Shown here in pieces: positions 9,658-19,304 of a stretch of DNA of 64,000 bases; the stretch's first letter is position 1; each line of letters opens with the position of its first letter. The position numbers and the translations under genes were made by a program. The DNA comes from Nonlabens agnitus (GTDB lineage: Bacteria > Bacteroidota > Bacteroidia > Flavobacteriales > Flavobacteriaceae). The notes beneath the pieces were generated by a model, which was not told where the DNA came from, did no database searches, and saw only the letters and a program-made list of their open reading frames with translations. Location: the NCBI RefSeq assembly GCF_002994045.1, contig NZ_MQUC01000003.1, positions 186,001 to 250,000 on the forward strand, in the 5' to 3' direction.

Positions 9658-10503
9658 ATGAATACGCCATTTATAAAGCAGTTAAAATTAAAACTTAACA
9701 GTATAGTTCCGATCTTTTTGATTTGCACAATTGTAAGCTGTGAGAATGATGAAAAGCAGACGGTGACCACTTTGAATAAATTAGTCCTTGCAGAGGAGTT
9801 TGATGTGGACGGTGCTCCAGATCCTAACTTATGGAGTTACGATCTAGGCGATGGTACGGCACGTGGACTGGTAGGTTGGGGAAACAATGAACTCCAATTT
9901 TATACCGACCGACCAGAAAACATTGTGGTGGAAGATGGTATGTTAAAGATCACTGCGATCAGAGAAAACTTTCAAGGATCCCAATACACGTCAGCTAGAA
10001 TTCTGACTGAAAATAAATTCCAAAAGAAATATGGTCGCTTTGAAGCGAGAATGAAGCTGCCCTACAGCCAGGGAATCTGGCCGGCATTCTGGATGCTGGG
10101 CGATGATCAGAATGGTACACTGGTCTGGCCACAATTGGGCGAGATCGACATTATGGAGTATCGCGGTCAGAATCCTACTGAAGTTTTGGGAAGCGTTCAC
10201 GGACCAGGATATTCTGGTGGCAATGCGCAATCAAAATCCTACATGCTTACCAATGATAGGTTTGATACAGATTTCCACATTTTTGGAATAGAATGGGGAC
10301 CTAACTACATCAACTATTATGTGGATGATGTGCTTTACAATCAAATCACTCCAGACGATGTCGATGGCGAGTGGGTTTTCAACAACAATGAATTTTATAT
10401 GTTGATCAACCTTGCTGTAGGCGGCTCCTTTGTAGGCGCACCCAATGAAAACACCGTGCTTCCGCAAACTCTATTTGTGGATTATGTGAGGGTTTACGAG
10501 TAA
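9658..10503 (+). CDS. GH16 endo-beta-1,3-glucanase (laminarinase), lipoprotein
   Basis: A 281-residue lipoprotein (lipobox TIVSC, Cys28). The GH16 signature ExDxxE is present as GEIDIMEY, with Glu162 as nucleophile, Asp164 and Glu167 as acid/base. The aromatic stretch GIWPAFWMLGD is typical of the laminarinase subgroup. The reaction expected is endo-hydrolysis of beta-1,3-glucan with retention, at the cell surface or in the periplasm. Start ATG 9658 is used because the longer frame would overlap the previous gene and spoil the signal peptide. It follows the binding lipoprotein by 31 bases, in the same operon. Confidence 0.93.
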   Translation: MNTPFIKQLKLKLNSIVPIFLICTIVSCENDEKQTVTTLNKLVLAEEFDVDGAPDPNLWSYDLGDGTARGLVGWGNNELQFYTDRPENIVVEDGMLKITAIRENFQGSQYTSARILTENKFQKKYGRFEARMKLPYSQGIWPAFWMLGDDQNGTLVWPQLGEIDIMEYRGQNPTEVLGSVHGPGYSGGNAQSKSYMLTNDRFDTDFHIFGIEWGPNYINYYVDDVLYNQITPDDVDGEWVFNNNEFYMLINLAVGGSFVGAPNENTVLPQTLFVDYVRVYE

Positions 10504-10536
10504 GAAATAATTCTAGTTCATGAGATTTTGAGGGAA

Positions 10537-10556
10537 TACGCTTTCGCGAAAGCGTA
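10537..10556. repeat. Palindrome copy 2 (intergenic, TACG variant)
   Basis: Perfect 20-base palindrome whose outer bases are TACG/CGTA instead of TTCG/CGAA; both arms changed together, so symmetry is kept. It lies 34 bases after the GH16 stop. Confidence 0.95.
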
Positions 10557-10626
10557 ACATTTCCATATTCCATGTGCTTCATACAGACCAATTAAACAAG
10601 TAAGAAAGTAGAATCTGACCAAAGAA

Positions 10627-13600
10627 ATGACCGAAAACAAAACCTATCTAGGAGAACAAAAAGCCACTTTCCCAAATCACGGAGTGAAGGGAGAACTGGT
10701 AGATTTCCAAGGCGAAACCTATTATAAGATAAGTAACCACGACGCGATGCGCCCATTTTTCATGAGCATCGTTAGCGATTCCAACCACTGGATGTTCATC
10801 TCCAGTAATGGTGGGCTTACTGCAGGTCGCAAGAATAGTGACTCAGCATTGTTTCCCTATTATACGGACGATAAGATTACAGAGTCCTTTGATATTACGG
10901 GAAGCAAAACCATCATAAGAGTGCATACCAGCGATCGCGACCAGCTTTGGGAGCCGTTCTCCAATAGGTACACGGGTATTTATGCCATCACACGAAATCT
11001 TTATAAAAATGTTTACGGGAACAAACTCATTTTTGAAGAGATCAATGAAGACTTACAATTAACCTATCGATATCACTGGAACTCAAGTGATCAATATGGC
11101 TTTGTCAAGAGATCGCAATTGATCAACAGTGGCGATCAAAAAGTGAATCTAACCGTACTAGATGGATTGCAGAATATACTGCCGGCGACCGTTGGTGAAG
11201 ACCTTCAAAAAGCATCCAGTAACTTAGTTGATGCCTACAAAAGAACAGAATTAAAGGAAGACACTGGAATAGGCATTATTGCGTTAAGTGCTGTAATCGT
11301 CGATAAGGCAGAGCCTAGCGAGGCACTCAAAGCAAATATTGCCTGGTCACTAGGTCTTGAAAATCCTACCTACCTCATTTCAACATTGCAATTGGATCCA
11401 TTCAGAAAGGGCCACCAAGTAACTCCAGAAACAGATGTGAAGGCAGAAAAAGGCGCCTATTTCACGGTTTCAGAAATGACCATCGCGGCAGGAGACAAAA
11501 AGGAATGGTATTACCTAGCTGATGTCAATCAGAACATCGTTACCATCAACGAAATTTCTGCACAGATCAAAGATGATAAAGACTTGATTCAAAAGATCAA
11601 CGATGATATCGAATTGGGATCCCAAAAATTAAATGCGCTGGTAGCAGCATCTGATGGATTGCAATGCACCGCAGATCCTTTGACTAACAATCGTCACTTT
11701 TCAAATACCATGTTCAACATCATGCGTGGTGGTATTTTTGACGACAACTACACTGTTGAAAAGGAAGATTTTTTAGAGTACCTGCAAGCAGCCAATGCTC
11801 AGGTTTTCAAAGAAGCGCAGCCATGGTTGGAACACCTTTCATCAGATTTCAATCAGCAGGAGCTTATTGAGATTGCAAATGCTCACGATAATCCAGATTT
11901 CAAACGTCTGGCGATAGAATATCTGCCACTTAAATTTAGCCGTAGACATGGCGACCCTAGTCGTCCTTGGAATAAGTTCTCCATCAATACGCGCAGTGAG
12001 GTAGATGGTTCAAAAATTCTGGATTACGAGGGAAACTGGCGCGACATCTTTCAAAACTGGGAAGCCCTAGCACATTCCTATCCTGAATTTATTGAAGGAA
12101 TGATCCACAAGTTTCTAAACGCGACAACGCTCGATGGGTACAATCCTTACAGGGTCACTAAAGGCGGTTTTGACTGGGAAGTCATTGAAGAGGATGATCC
12201 ATGGAGTTATATAGGATATTGGGGTGACCACCAGATTATTTATTTGCTCAAATTCCTTGAGTTTATTAAATCCTATTATCCAGAGAAATTAGAAGGTTTC
12301 CTTAATGAAGATATTTTTGTTTATGCTAACGTTCCATATAAAATCAAGAGCTATGCAGATATCAAAAAGAATCCTAAGGATACCATAGACTTTGATTACG
12401 ACCTACAGGAAACCATAGAGGAACGACGCAACCACCTAGGCGCTGATGGCGCCTTGCTCAAGAATCAATCTGGTGAAATCTACCGTGTTAACTTATTGGA
12501 AAAACTATTGGTAACCACACTGGCCAAAGTTTCCAATTTCATCCCAGAAGGTGGTATCTGGTTGAACACACAGCGACCTGAATGGAATGATGCCAACAAT
12601 GCCCTAGTAGGAAATGGTGTTTCCATGGTGACTTTGTATTACTTAAGAAGATTCCTGAATTACTTCAAGGAATTCATCACAGATTCAGATTTTGAAGATT
12701 CTTCAATATCTGTTGAGTTGTATGAGTTTTTCAATGCGGTTCACAAGACCTTGAGTGATCATAAAGATGTCATTAGTGGTTCCATCGATGATCACCAGCG
12801 TCGTTTGATACTGGATGGTGTGGCACAACCGGCCAGTGATTATAGAACAAAAATTTACTGCCAGAATTTCTCTGGCGTGAAAAAAAGCGTCTCAAAACAG
12901 GACCTGTTGGATTTTGTCACTGTTTCCTTGGACTATCTAGATCATAGTATTGATGCCAACTTGCGTCAAGATGGTATGTATCACGCATACAACCTAATGA
13001 CCATTGAGGACAATGGCGACATCAGTATTTCCTATTTATCTGAAATGCTGGAAGGCCAAGTGGCTGTTTTAAGTTCTGGTTACCTTAACCCAACTCAGGC
13101 ATTATCGGTTATGGATGGCCTCAAGTCCAGCGCCCTTTTTAGAGAAGACCAATACAGTTACATTTTATATCCCAACAAGCAGTTGCCTGGTTTTGAGGAG
13201 AAGAATATCATTCCAAAAGATCATGTCCAACAGTCACAGCTACTGCAACAATTATTAAAGGATGGCAATCAAAAAGTGGTCGTACAAGACAATCATGGCG
13301 ATTACCATTTCAATGCTAATTTCAATAATGCCAATAGTTTAAAGGCTGCCTTGAAACAACTTCCACAATCTGTTTATGGTAGCTTGATTGAAAAGGAACA
13401 GCAGCAATTGGAAAAAACCTTTGAAGCAGTATTCAACCACAAAGCCTTTACAGGTAGATCAGGTACGTTCTTCGGTTATGAAGGTTTGGGTTCTATCTAT
13501 TGGCACATGGTTTCAAAACTATTATTGGCCGTTCAGGAGTGCTGTCTTGATGCTATCAGCAGCGGCGCGAGTGATGAAATTGTAGGTAATATGTTGGATC

Positions 13601-14088
13601 ACTATTACGAGATCCAGGCAGGAATAGGTTCACATAAGTCGCCTAAACTTTATGGTGCAGTACCTACAGACCCTTATTCTCACACACCTGCTACAAAGGG
13701 TGCGCAGCAACCAGGAATGACTGGTCAGGTGAAAGAAGATATCTTAAGCCGTTTTGGCGAACTGGGATTGGTTGTGAAAAACGGCATCTTGAATTTCAAG
13801 CCTAGTTTATTGCGCAAGCAGGAATTTTTGAAATCGGTGCATGATTTTGAATATGTAGATCTGCACAAGAATAAACAAACCATCCAGATCAATTCAGGAT
13901 CGCTGGCCTTCACCTATTGTCAGGTGCCCGTAGTGTACACTTTGAGCGATAAGAAACACGTCAAAGTTACCTTCAAGGATGGCAAAACAAAGCAGTTTGA
14001 AGACTTGAAGCTGGATCTTGCTACAAGCCATCAATTGTTCAAACGCACAGATGAGATCGACAACATAGAGGTATTTATTGATAAATAA
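10627..14088 (+). CDS. Cytoplasmic beta-1,3-oligoglucan phosphorylase-like protein (GH149/GH94-type)
   Basis: A 1153-residue protein without signal peptide. Its N-terminal part resembles the beta-sandwich of inverting glycan phosphorylases (SNDSALFPYYTDDKI region), followed by a large helical (alpha/alpha)6-like part. EWNDANN at 652-658 resembles the DWND catalytic motif of GH94. Another conserved-looking aromatic/acidic stretch is DDPWSYIGYWGDHQ near 525. The length (about 1100 residues) and its place among GH16, GH17, GH30 and GH3 genes fit GH149, the beta-1,3-oligoglucan phosphorylases. The expected reaction is phosphorolysis of laminari-oligosaccharides to glucose-1-phosphate in the cytoplasm. 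The family assignment is from memory of length, motif and context, so moderately sure; GH161 is an alternative. Confidence 0.7.
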   Translation: MTENKTYLGEQKATFPNHGVKGELVDFQGETYYKISNHDAMRPFFMSIVSDSNHWMFISSNGGLTAGRKNSDSALFPYYTDDKITESFDITGSKTIIRVHTSDRDQLWEPFSNRYTGIYAITRNLYKNVYGNKLIFEEINEDLQLTYRYHWNSSDQYGFVKRSQLINSGDQKVNLTVLDGLQNILPATVGEDLQKASSNLVDAYKRTELKEDTGIGIIALSAVIVDKAEPSEALKANIAWSLGLENPTYLISTLQLDPFRKGHQVTPETDVKAEKGAYFTVSEMTIAAGDKKEWYYLADVNQNIVTINEISAQIKDDKDLIQKINDDIELGSQKLNALVAASDGLQCTADPLTNNRHFSNTMFNIMRGGIFDDNYTVEKEDFLEYLQAANAQVFKEAQPWLEHLSSDFNQQELIEIANAHDNPDFKRLAIEYLPLKFSRRHGDPSRPWNKFSINTRSEVDGSKILDYEGNWRDIFQNWEALAHSYPEFIEGMIHKFLNATTLDGYNPYRVTKGGFDWEVIEEDDPWSYIGYWGDHQIIYLLKFLEFIKSYYPEKLEGFLNEDIFVYANVPYKIKSYADIKKNPKDTIDFDYDLQETIEERRNHLGADGALLKNQSGEIYRVNLLEKLLVTTLAKVSNFIPEGGIWLNTQRPEWNDANNALVGNGVSMVTLYYLRRFLNYFKEFITDSDFEDSSISVELYEFFNAVHKTLSDHKDVISGSIDDHQRRLILDGVAQPASDYRTKIYCQNFSGVKKSVSKQDLLDFVTVSLDYLDHSIDANLRQDGMYHAYNLMTIEDNGDISISYLSEMLEGQVAVLSSGYLNPTQALSVMDGLKSSALFREDQYSYILYPNKQLPGFEEKNIIPKDHVQQSQLLQQLLKDGNQKVVVQDNHGDYHFNANFNNANSLKAALKQLPQSVYGSLIEKEQQQLEKTFEAVFNHKAFTGRSGTFFGYEGLGSIYWHMVSKLLLAVQECCLDAISSGASDEIVGNMLDHYYEIQAGIGSHKSPKLYGAVPTDPYSHTPATKGAQQPGMTGQVKEDILSRFGELGLVVKNGILNFKPSLLRKQEFLKSVHDFEYVDLHKNKQTIQINSGSLAFTYCQVPVVYTLSDKKHVKVTFKDGKTKQFEDLKLDLATSHQLFKRTDEIDNIEVFIDK

Positions 14089-14106
14089 AAAGGGATTGTG
14101 AATGAG

Positions 14107-14126
14107 TTCGCTTTCGCGAAAGCGAA
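14107..14126. repeat. Palindrome copy 3 (intergenic, full 20-mer)
   Basis: Perfect TTCGCTTTCGCGAAAGCGAA, 18 bases after the phosphorylase stop and 30 bases before the GH17 start. Confidence 0.95.
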
Positions 14127-14156
14127 ATAAAAAATCATCTTCACAACCATTGAGGT

Positions 14157-15440
14157 ATGAGAACAAGAATCACATCAATGATCGCAATGCTGTTGCTGCT
14201 CGCAATGGGTTGTAAGGATGTGGCTCCAAATCAAATACCAGTAACAGAAGAGAAGTCAATGACAGCAAGTGATATCCTATCAAATCCAGAATACCTAGCG
14301 ATTTCCTATGGTGGCTATCGCGATACCACGCGTACCATACAGCCTACCATACCGCAGCTCAAAGATGATTTGAAAATTCTATCTGCTATGGGCGTTAGAA
14401 TTTTACGCACCTACAATATGCAGTTGCCGCACGCCACAAATGTGGTTAAGGCCATCGCACAACTCAAGCAGGAACAACCTGGTTTTGAAATGTATGTGAT
14501 GTTGGGAGCATGGATTGATTGTAAGAACGCCTGGACGGATAAGGCACCTGACCATAATGTAGAGAGTGAGCTTAACGCTGCCGAAATTGATCGGGCTGTC
14601 GCGCTAGCTAAGGAATATCCTGAAATCATCAAGATCATTGCGGTAGGTAACGAGGCCATGGTCAAATGGGCTACCAGTTATTATGTACAGCCAGCGGTCA
14701 TCCTTAAATGGGTCAATCACTTGCAAAATCTCAAAGCCAAAGGAGAACTGCCTAAGGATCTATGGATCACCAGTTCAGATAATTTTGCCTCTTGGGGCGG
14801 CGGCGAGGACCTATATCATGTACCAGAACTAGAAGAGCTTATTAAGGCTGTGGATTATATTTCCATGCATACCTATCCCATGCACGATACTCATTACAAT
14901 CCTGTGTTTTGGGGAGTTTCTCCTAAAAACATGCTGTTGTCCAAAAAGCAAAAAGTTGAAAATGCAATGATCAGGTCGGTCAATTATGCCAAGGATCAAT
15001 ACAACAGTGTTCAAGCATACATGACATCGCTAGGCGTTAATAAGCCTATACATATAGGAGAAACAGGCTGGGCGACCTATGCCAACGATCTTTATGGTGA
15101 TGAAGGTTCCCACGCGGCAGATCAGTACAAGTCAGGTCGTTATTATCACTTGATGAGAGAATGGACCACATCAAACAATATTTCCTGTTTTTATTTTGAG
15201 GCCTTTGATGAACAATGGAAGGATGCTGGAAATCCTCAAGGGTCAGAGAATCATTTTGGTCTTTTCAATATCGATGGTGAGGCAAAATATGCGATGTGGA
15301 ATCTGGTGGATGAAGGAACGTTTGAAGGACTTACCAGAAATGGTCATGCGATTACCAAAAGTTTTGATGGTGACGAGAAAAAATTACTGGGCCACGTTAA
15401 ACTGCCGCCAGTGCGACTAAATTTTAAAGGCTATGAATAA
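14157..15440 (+). CDS. GH17 beta-1,3-glucanase-like lipoprotein
   Basis: A 427-residue lipoprotein (lipobox LAMGC, Cys19). GH17 landmarks: GVRILRTYN near 79, VGNEAM with Glu166 as acid/base, and GETGWA with Glu302 as nucleophile, plus FYFEAFDEQWK near the end of the barrel. GH17 enzymes cut beta-1,3-glucans with retention and some transglycosylate. The lipid anchor places it in the periplasm or on the outer membrane. It precedes the GH30 gene with an eight-base overlap, so the two are probably translated together. It is clearly diverged from the two cytoplasmic-type GH17 domains further downstream. Confidence 0.9.
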   Translation: MRTRITSMIAMLLLLAMGCKDVAPNQIPVTEEKSMTASDILSNPEYLAISYGGYRDTTRTIQPTIPQLKDDLKILSAMGVRILRTYNMQLPHATNVVKAIAQLKQEQPGFEMYVMLGAWIDCKNAWTDKAPDHNVESELNAAEIDRAVALAKEYPEIIKIIAVGNEAMVKWATSYYVQPAVILKWVNHLQNLKAKGELPKDLWITSSDNFASWGGGEDLYHVPELEELIKAVDYISMHTYPMHDTHYNPVFWGVSPKNMLLSKKQKVENAMIRSVNYAKDQYNSVQAYMTSLGVNKPIHIGETGWATYANDLYGDEGSHAADQYKSGRYYHLMREWTTSNNISCFYFEAFDEQWKDAGNPQGSENHFGLFNIDGEAKYAMWNLVDEGTFEGLTRNGHAITKSFDGDEKKLLGHVKLPPVRLNFKGYE

Positions 15441-16947
15441 ATGGATATACAGATCAAAAGGAATATGGTCAGCCATTTTTATAATGACATTGATGAGTTG
15501 TAAAGAAACCAAAGAATCAGATGCTGCCCTAAATGTGGAGATCTACGAGACCTCTGCAGCTGGAAATCAGCTTGCTAAAATAGAAGCGTCGCAGGATTCT
15601 AAGAGCGACCGCATCATAACTATTGACGACCAAAAAACCTATCAAACCATTACTGGATTTGGCGGCGCTTTTACTGAATCTTCGGCCTATTTACTCAATC
15701 GATTGAGTAAAAAAAATCGGGACACGATTATCGACGCCTACTTCTCTCGAGAAGGAGCCAATTACTCGCTAACGCGCACGCACATGAACAGTTGCGATTT
15801 CTCGTTGGATCAATATTCATACTCACCAGTAGAGGATGATATGGAATTGGAACACTTTACGATTGAGGAAGATCGTGACGATTTAATTCCCATGATCAAG
15901 GATGCCATGGCAGCCTCACAAGATGGTTTCAAAATATTTGCCTCACCATGGACCGCAGCGCCATGGATGAAAGACAACAACGCATGGGTAGGCGGCAGTT
16001 TATTGCCTAAATACTACGACACATGGGCTCTTTTCTTTTCAAAATACATCGATGCCTACGAGGCAGAAGGTATTCCCATCTGGGGATTTACGGTAGAGAA
16101 TGAACCACACGGCAACGGGAACAACTGGGAAAGCATGCATTTTACACCTAAGGAAATGACAGATTTTGTTCAGTTTCACTTGGGACCTAAACTTGAAGCC
16201 GATGGTTATGGTGATAAGATCATATTAGGATACGATCAGAATAGAGCTGGATTAAGAGAATGGGTAGATGTGATGTATGAAAATGAAGAAACTTCTAAAT
16301 ATTTTGACGGTACGGCGATCCACTGGTATGAAAGTACTTATGAAGTTTTTCCAGAAGAATTACAATATGCGCATAACAAGGCACCAGATAAGTATTTGAT
16401 TGAAACAGAAGGTTGTGTGGATTCTGAAATCCCGCACTGGAGAGATGACGCATGGTATTGGTCCAAGGAAGCCACGGATTGGGGTTGGGACTGGGCCAGT
16501 GAAGAGCAAAAATATTTGCATCCCAAATATGCGCCGGTTAACCGCTATGCGCGCGACATTATAGGTTGTCTCAACAACTGGGTAGATGGATGGGTAGACT
16601 GGAACATGGTGCTGGATAGGCAAGGTGGTCCCAACTGGTTTGAGAACTGGTGTGTAGCACCTGTTATTGTAGATCCAGATGCAGATGAGGTCTATTTCAC
16701 GCCTTTATATTACACGATGGCTCACTTCAGCAAATTTATCAGGCCAGGTGCGCAAATGATAGAGGTAGATAATCCAGATAAGGATCTCGTTGCTACGGCA
16801 GCCAAGAATCCTGACGGAAGCATTGCATTCGTCATTTTCAATGAAGGAATGGAGCAGAAGGATTATACATTACGCTTTCGCGAAAGCGAGATCAACATCA
16901 AGCTAGGCCCACAAAGCTTACAGACCGTAGTCCTACCAAACAACTAA
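15433..16947 (+). CDS. GH30 beta-glucosidase/beta-1,6-glucanase, lipoprotein
   Basis: A 504-residue lipoprotein (lipobox LMSC, Cys23). GH30 features: TGFGGAFTESSA near 74-85, FTVENEPHG with Glu224 as acid/base, LIETEGC with Glu326 as nucleophile, and a C-terminal beta domain. GH30 members in laminarin loci often remove beta-1,6 branches; that substrate is inferred from context. One palindrome copy lies inside the gene and encodes RFRES near residue 482, in the last beta-sandwich strand region. Start ATG 15433 overlaps the GH17 stop by eight bases. Confidence 0.9.
   Translation: MNKWIYRSKGIWSAIFIMTLMSCKETKESDAALNVEIYETSAAGNQLAKIEASQDSKSDRIITIDDQKTYQTITGFGGAFTESSAYLLNRLSKKNRDTIIDAYFSREGANYSLTRTHMNSCDFSLDQYSYSPVEDDMELEHFTIEEDRDDLIPMIKDAMAASQDGFKIFASPWTAAPWMKDNNAWVGGSLLPKYYDTWALFFSKYIDAYEAEGIPIWGFTVENEPHGNGNNWESMHFTPKEMTDFVQFHLGPKLEADGYGDKIILGYDQNRAGLREWVDVMYENEETSKYFDGTAIHWYESTYEVFPEELQYAHNKAPDKYLIETEGCVDSEIPHWRDDAWYWSKEATDWGWDWASEEQKYLHPKYAPVNRYARDIIGCLNNWVDGWVDWNMVLDRQGGPNWFENWCVAPVIVDPDADEVYFTPLYYTMAHFSKFIRPGAQMIEVDNPDKDLVATAAKNPDGSIAFVIFNEGMEQKDYTLRFRESEINIKLGPQSLQTVVLPNN
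16873..16888. repeat. Palindrome copy 4 (inside GH30 gene)
   Basis: 16-base core of the palindrome, read in frame as R-F-R-E-S near the C-terminus of the GH30 protein. Confidence 0.93.
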
Positions 16948-16963
16948 CTTAAACCATCACATT

Positions 16964-19303
16964 ATGTCCACTGCAAAAAACAAAGTTCATTTCGGTCAGA
17001 AGGTAGCCTTTGGTTTAGGGATGCTGGCCAATCAAATGTTTCCAGCTGCGCTGGGAATATTCATGGTAGTATTGGTTCAAAACTTGGGTTTCCCTACCTG
17101 GATGTGGGGAATCTTGTTCTTTTTACCACGCGTTTTTGATTCCATTACAGATCCCATTATGGGATTCATTTCTGATAATACAAGGTCAGTTTGGGGTAGA
17201 CGTAGGCAGTATGTTTTTATTGGTGCCATAGTAATGGGAATCTCCTTTTCCATGATGTGGCAGTTGTATGAAGTGGATAGCTTGAGTTATAATTTTACCT
17301 ATTTCCTGCTATGGTCGCTGGTCTTTTATTTGGGTTTAACGGTTTTTAGCGTGCCTTATGTGGCGATGGGTTATGAGATGAGCGATGATTTTCACGAGCG
17401 AACAGATATCATGGCTGTGGCTCAATGGATAGGGCAATGGGCTTGGGTGATTGCACCATGGTTTTGGGTGATCATGTACGATCCAGATTGGTTTGAAAAC
17501 GCCGCTGTCGCAACACGTACCATAGCTATATGGGTGGCTGTGATTTGTGCGATTTTGGCAATGATTCCAGCATTTTTTGTAGACAGTAAATCCACTAAAG
17601 ATGATGATAGCCTGGCGCCATTAACGCTTAAAACAGTTGGTGGTAGTTTAAAGGAAATTGTGGAGAATTTTAAAGAGGCCTTTAAAATTGACGACTTTAA
17701 AAGGTTGTGTTATGCTACATTTCTGATATTCAACGCTTTTAACACGGTAGCTGGTTTTTCATTCTTTATAGTCGTCTACTATTTGTTTGCAGGTGATGCC
17801 GCAGCTGCTGGAATATGGCCTACGCTTTTGGGCAGTATAGGTGCGTTGGTAACAACCTTCTTGGTAATTCCGATAGTGGCAAGAATGTCCAAAAAACTAG
17901 GTAAGAAGAAAGCCTTTTTAGTATCTCAGGGAATTTCAATTCTAGGCTACATCATGCTATGGTTCTTATTTGTGCCTGGAAAGCCTTATCTATTCTTGTT
18001 TGCACTACCATTTTTCTCTTTTGGTATAGGTAGTTTATTTACACTGATGATGTCCATGACTTCTGATGTTATTGATGTGGATGAGCTCAACACTGGAAAG
18101 CGTCGAGAAGGAGTTTTTGGTGCAATCTATTGGTGGATGGTGAAATTTGGATTTGCGATCGCAGGTTTATTAACTGGAGCCATAATGACTTTAGTAGGCT
18201 TCGTTCCTGATGCTGAAAATACAGAAGCATCCGTTACAGGAATTAGATTGTTCTATTCTGGTTTGCCTATTGCTGGAACATTAGGTGCCATGTGGATCAT
18301 GCGTAAATATGAATTAACTGAGCAGAAATCTCACGTCATTAGTGCAGAACTTGCCAAACGAAGAATGAGAAAAGCTATTAGACCTACATCATCCTTCTAT
18401 GCACTTAACAAGCTCAAATCATTAATCGCCATCAATAGCGAGGCAAATTATCCAACCGATGTGGAGTCTGAATTATCTGATGATGACTTGGCAGCTCGAT
18501 TTCATCAAACTTTAAATGCGGGAGTTCACGGTTTGTGTTTTAGTCCCTATCTGGAAGGACAGAATATAGGTGACCAACTCACAGGAACCCAAATTGATGG
18601 TAGGATGGAAGTTATCCAGCCTTATACAAAATGGGTGAGATCATTCTCGTGTACCGATGGTAATGAACTCATTCCGGTTTCTGCAAGATCCAAAGGAATC
18701 AAAAGTATCGCTGGAGCCTGGATCAGCAATGATAGAGATCGCAATGAACTGGAGATCGCTGGTTTGTTGAAACAAGCCAAAAGCGGTATGGTCGATATTG
18801 CTGTTGTAGGTAATGAGGTATTGTTAAGAGAAGACTTATCTGTAACTGAACTTATTGAATACATACGACGTGTCAAGGCAGAGTTGCCTAATTTAAAAGT
18901 TGGATACGTAGATGCTTATTATCAATTTGTTGAGAATCCAGAACTCATTGATGAAGTTGATGTCATACTGGCCAACTGTTATCCGTTCTGGGAAGGTTGT
19001 CACATCGACAAATCCACAGCTTATCTGGATGGGATGTATAGTGCGGTTTTGGAAGTTTCCCAAGGGAAACAAGTCATCGTTTCAGAAACAGGATGGCCTA
19101 ATCAAGGAAAGGAAAATCAAGACGCAGTCCCTTCTAAGGAAAATGCGATGAGATATTTTATCAACGTCAATAACTGGTCTTCACAAAAAGATGTTGAAAC
19201 CTTCTACTTTTCTTCCTTTGACGAATCATGGAAAGCGCGTCAAGAAGGAGAAGTAGGTGCACGTTGGGGAATTTGGGATAAAAACGAAAACTTAAAATAT
19301 TGA
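16964..19303 (+). CDS. MFS (GPH-type) sugar transporter fused to a GH17 domain
   Basis: A 779-residue fusion. Residues 1 to about 455 form a twelve-helix GPH/melibiose-type symporter (GKRREGVFGAIYWWMVKFGFA is typical of the family's late helices). After a basic linker (ELAKRRMRKAIRP), residues from about 475 form a GH17 domain with VGNEVLL (Glu618, acid/base) and VSETGWP (Glu708, nucleophile). Since both termini of such transporters normally face the cytoplasm, the hydrolase domain should be intracellular. This suggests import of laminari-oligosaccharides coupled to immediate cleavage. The GH17 part is a close paralogue of the stand-alone protein that starts one base after this gene's stop. 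Confidence 0.9.
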   Translation: MSTAKNKVHFGQKVAFGLGMLANQMFPAALGIFMVVLVQNLGFPTWMWGILFFLPRVFDSITDPIMGFISDNTRSVWGRRRQYVFIGAIVMGISFSMMWQLYEVDSLSYNFTYFLLWSLVFYLGLTVFSVPYVAMGYEMSDDFHERTDIMAVAQWIGQWAWVIAPWFWVIMYDPDWFENAAVATRTIAIWVAVICAILAMIPAFFVDSKSTKDDDSLAPLTLKTVGGSLKEIVENFKEAFKIDDFKRLCYATFLIFNAFNTVAGFSFFIVVYYLFAGDAAAAGIWPTLLGSIGALVTTFLVIPIVARMSKKLGKKKAFLVSQGISILGYIMLWFLFVPGKPYLFLFALPFFSFGIGSLFTLMMSMTSDVIDVDELNTGKRREGVFGAIYWWMVKFGFAIAGLLTGAIMTLVGFVPDAENTEASVTGIRLFYSGLPIAGTLGAMWIMRKYELTEQKSHVISAELAKRRMRKAIRPTSSFYALNKLKSLIAINSEANYPTDVESELSDDDLAARFHQTLNAGVHGLCFSPYLEGQNIGDQLTGTQIDGRMEVIQPYTKWVRSFSCTDGNELIPVSARSKGIKSIAGAWISNDRDRNELEIAGLLKQAKSGMVDIAVVGNEVLLREDLSVTELIEYIRRVKAELPNLKVGYVDAYYQFVENPELIDEVDVILANCYPFWEGCHIDKSTAYLDGMYSAVLEVSQGKQVIVSETGWPNQGKENQDAVPSKENAMRYFINVNNWSSQKDVETFYFSSFDESWKARQEGEVGARWGIWDKNENLKY

Positions 19304-19304
19304 C

